Positions 5,584-6,665 of a stretch of 6,665 bases of DNA are shown here, one piece after another. Under the pieces are notes generated by a model. That model was not told where the DNA came from. It searched no databases and saw only the letters and a program-made list of their open reading frames with translations. The stretch comes from Fimbriimonadaceae bacterium. GTDB lineage: Bacteria > Armatimonadota > Fimbriimonadia > Fimbriimonadales > Fimbriimonadaceae. The stretch lies in contig JACFNW010000021.1 in the NCBI GenBank assembly GCA_019454665.1, forward strand, positions 1 through 6,665. Reading direction: 5' to 3'. Made by a program: the position numbers and the translations under genes. How positions within the stretch are numbered: position 1 is the first letter of the stretch; every line of letters starts with the position of its first letter.

Positions 5584-6665
5584 ATGGACCAGGCGCACAT
5601 CCGCAACTTCTGCATCATCGCGCACATTGACCACGGCAAGAGCACCTTGGCCGACCGGTTGATCGAGCGGTGCGGCGCCATCCGTGGCCAGGCTCAAGAG
5701 CAGATGCTCGACAGCATGGACCTCGAGCGCGAGCGAGGCATCACGATCAAGATGGCCGCCGTTCGCTTGCTCTATCGAGCCCAGAACGGCGAGACCTACC
5801 AACTCAACCTCATTGATACGCCCGGCCACGTGGACTTCACCTACGAAGTCTCGCGGGCGCTGGCCGCTTGCGAAGGCGCGTTGCTCGTCGTGGACGCGAG
5901 CCAAGGCGTGGAAGCCCAGACCATCGCGAACGCCTCGATGGCGATGAACCAGAACTTGGAGATCATTCCGGTGATCAACAAGATCGACTTGCCGCACGCC
6001 GACATCGAGCGGGCCCGCGAGGAAATCGAAAGCGCCGTCGTCATTGACGCCTCCGACGCGATTCCCTGTTCGGCCAAGTCGGGTATCGGGATCGACGACA
6101 TTTTGGAAGCTGTGGTCCACCGGGTGCCTCCCCCTCGAGGGAACCCCGCAGCGGCCCCGCGTGCCCTGATCTACGACTCGCACTTCGACGCCTATCAGGG
6201 TGCCGTCGCCTATATTCGCGTCGTAGATGGCTCGTTCACCAAGGGCGACCGCATCCTAATGATGTCGACGGGATCCAAGTTCGATCTCGATTCGACAGGG
6301 CACTTCGGACCGGGTCTCACGGTCAACGAAGGGTTGTCTTGCGGCGAAGTCGGCTTCGTCACCGCCGCCATGAAGTCTATCGGCGACGCGCGGGTGGGCG
6401 ACACGATCACGCATGCCGCCCATCCCGCTACCGTCCCGCTACCCGGCTACCGCGAAGCGCTCAGCATGGTGTTTTGCGGGATGTATCCCTCGGATGGCGA
6501 GCATTACCAAGATTTGAGAGACGCGATCGAGAAGCTCAAGTTGAACGACGCCGCATTGCACTACACGCCCGAGACCTCGGCGGCGCTGGGTTTCGGTTTT
6601 CGGTGCGGATTCTTGGGGCTCTTGCATATGGAGATTGCAAGGGAGAGGCTTGAGCGAGAGTTCGG
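5584..6665 (+). CDS. lepA: Elongation factor 4 (LepA), N-terminal 360 codons
   Basis: LepA is a ribosome-binding GTPase that acts on elongating or initiating ribosomes, associated with back-translocation and with 30S biogenesis. The GTPase motifs are complete: AHIDHGKST (13-21, G1), ERGITIK (50-56, G2), DTPGH (78-82, G3), NKID (132-135, G4) and CSAK (162-165, G5). [12 protein letters not shown] and the LepA-specific [13 protein letters not shown] distinguish it from EF-G. Domain II follows ([19 protein letters not shown]), and the fragment ends in domain III at [18 protein letters not shown], nearly identical to E. coli LepA. The reading frame is unbroken and runs off the right edge; the full protein should be about 600 residues, so the C-terminal LepA-specific domain is missing here. 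The start ATG 5584 gives the standard [15 protein letters not shown]-terminus. No Shine-Dalgarno precedes it. It appears to have its own promoter. Confidence 0.97.
   Translation, partial: MDQAHIRNFCIIAHIDHGKSTLADRLIERCGAIRGQAQEQMLDSMDLERERGITIKMAAVRLLYRAQNGETYQLNLIDTPGHVDFTYEVSRALAACEGALLVVDASQGVEAQTIANASMAMNQNLEIIPVINKIDLPHADIERAREEIESAVVIDASDAIPCSAKSGIGIDDILEAVVHRVPPPRGNPAAAPRALIYDSHFDAYQGAVAYIRVVDGSFTKGDRILMMSTGSKFDLDSTGHFGPGLTVNEGLSCGEVGFVTAAMKSIGDARVGDTITHAAHPATVPLPGYREALSMVFCGMYPSDGEHYQDLRDAIEKLKLNDAALHYTPETSAALGFGFRCGFLGLLHMEIARERLEREF

Noticed and set aside
5533..6183. A 216-codon minus-strand frame opposite lepA
   Set aside because: It is antisense to the LepA GTPase domain and has no independent support.

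Overview
The window is GC-rich and tightly packed with ordinary bacterial genes, with two notable departures inside the acetyl-CoA carboxylase genes. It suggests a diderm (two-membraned) bacterium. There is an outer-membrane porin, yet the order accB, accC, nusB, folD is the one known from Bacillus subtilis and relatives. The putative Pho box upstream of the porin has the spacing described in cyanobacteria. Together with a type II secretion-like pseudopilin embedded in the operon, this makes me think of the Armatimonadota (Fimbriimonadia-like). That placement is an inference; I could not run a search.

Left arm, minus strand (1-1294): a phosphate-selective-porin (OprO/OprP) type gene is followed 36 bases downstream by the first 47 codons of a secreted ABC-transporter solute-binding protein that runs off the left edge. 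Upstream of the porin are two direct repeats, CTTAACGG and CTTAACCT, in 11-base phase. They look like a Pho box, which would place the porin, and possibly the binding protein, under phosphate-starvation control.

Centre, plus strand (1388-5536): six co-directional genes encode an AccB-like protein, a pseudopilin, biotin carboxylase AccC, NusB, FolD and a small secreted NlpC/P60-like protein. The first five overlap by 1 or 4 bases (ATGA, TGATG, TTGA, ATGA), which implies one transcript with translational coupling; the sixth follows after a 22-base gap. The AccB-like protein keeps the biotinyl-domain framework but has IALGL where EAMKM should be, so the biotin-accepting lysine is replaced by glycine. 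The AccC next door keeps its catalytic residues but has QNPRHQK in place of the usual QRRHQK. This pair is the most interesting part of the window.

Right arm, plus strand (5584-6665): the first 360 codons of lepA (elongation factor 4) follow a clear -10-like TACAAT element. The gene runs off the right edge. No tRNA, rRNA, CRISPR array, insertion sequence or convincing terminator was seen, and no gene-free stretch exceeds 300 bases.
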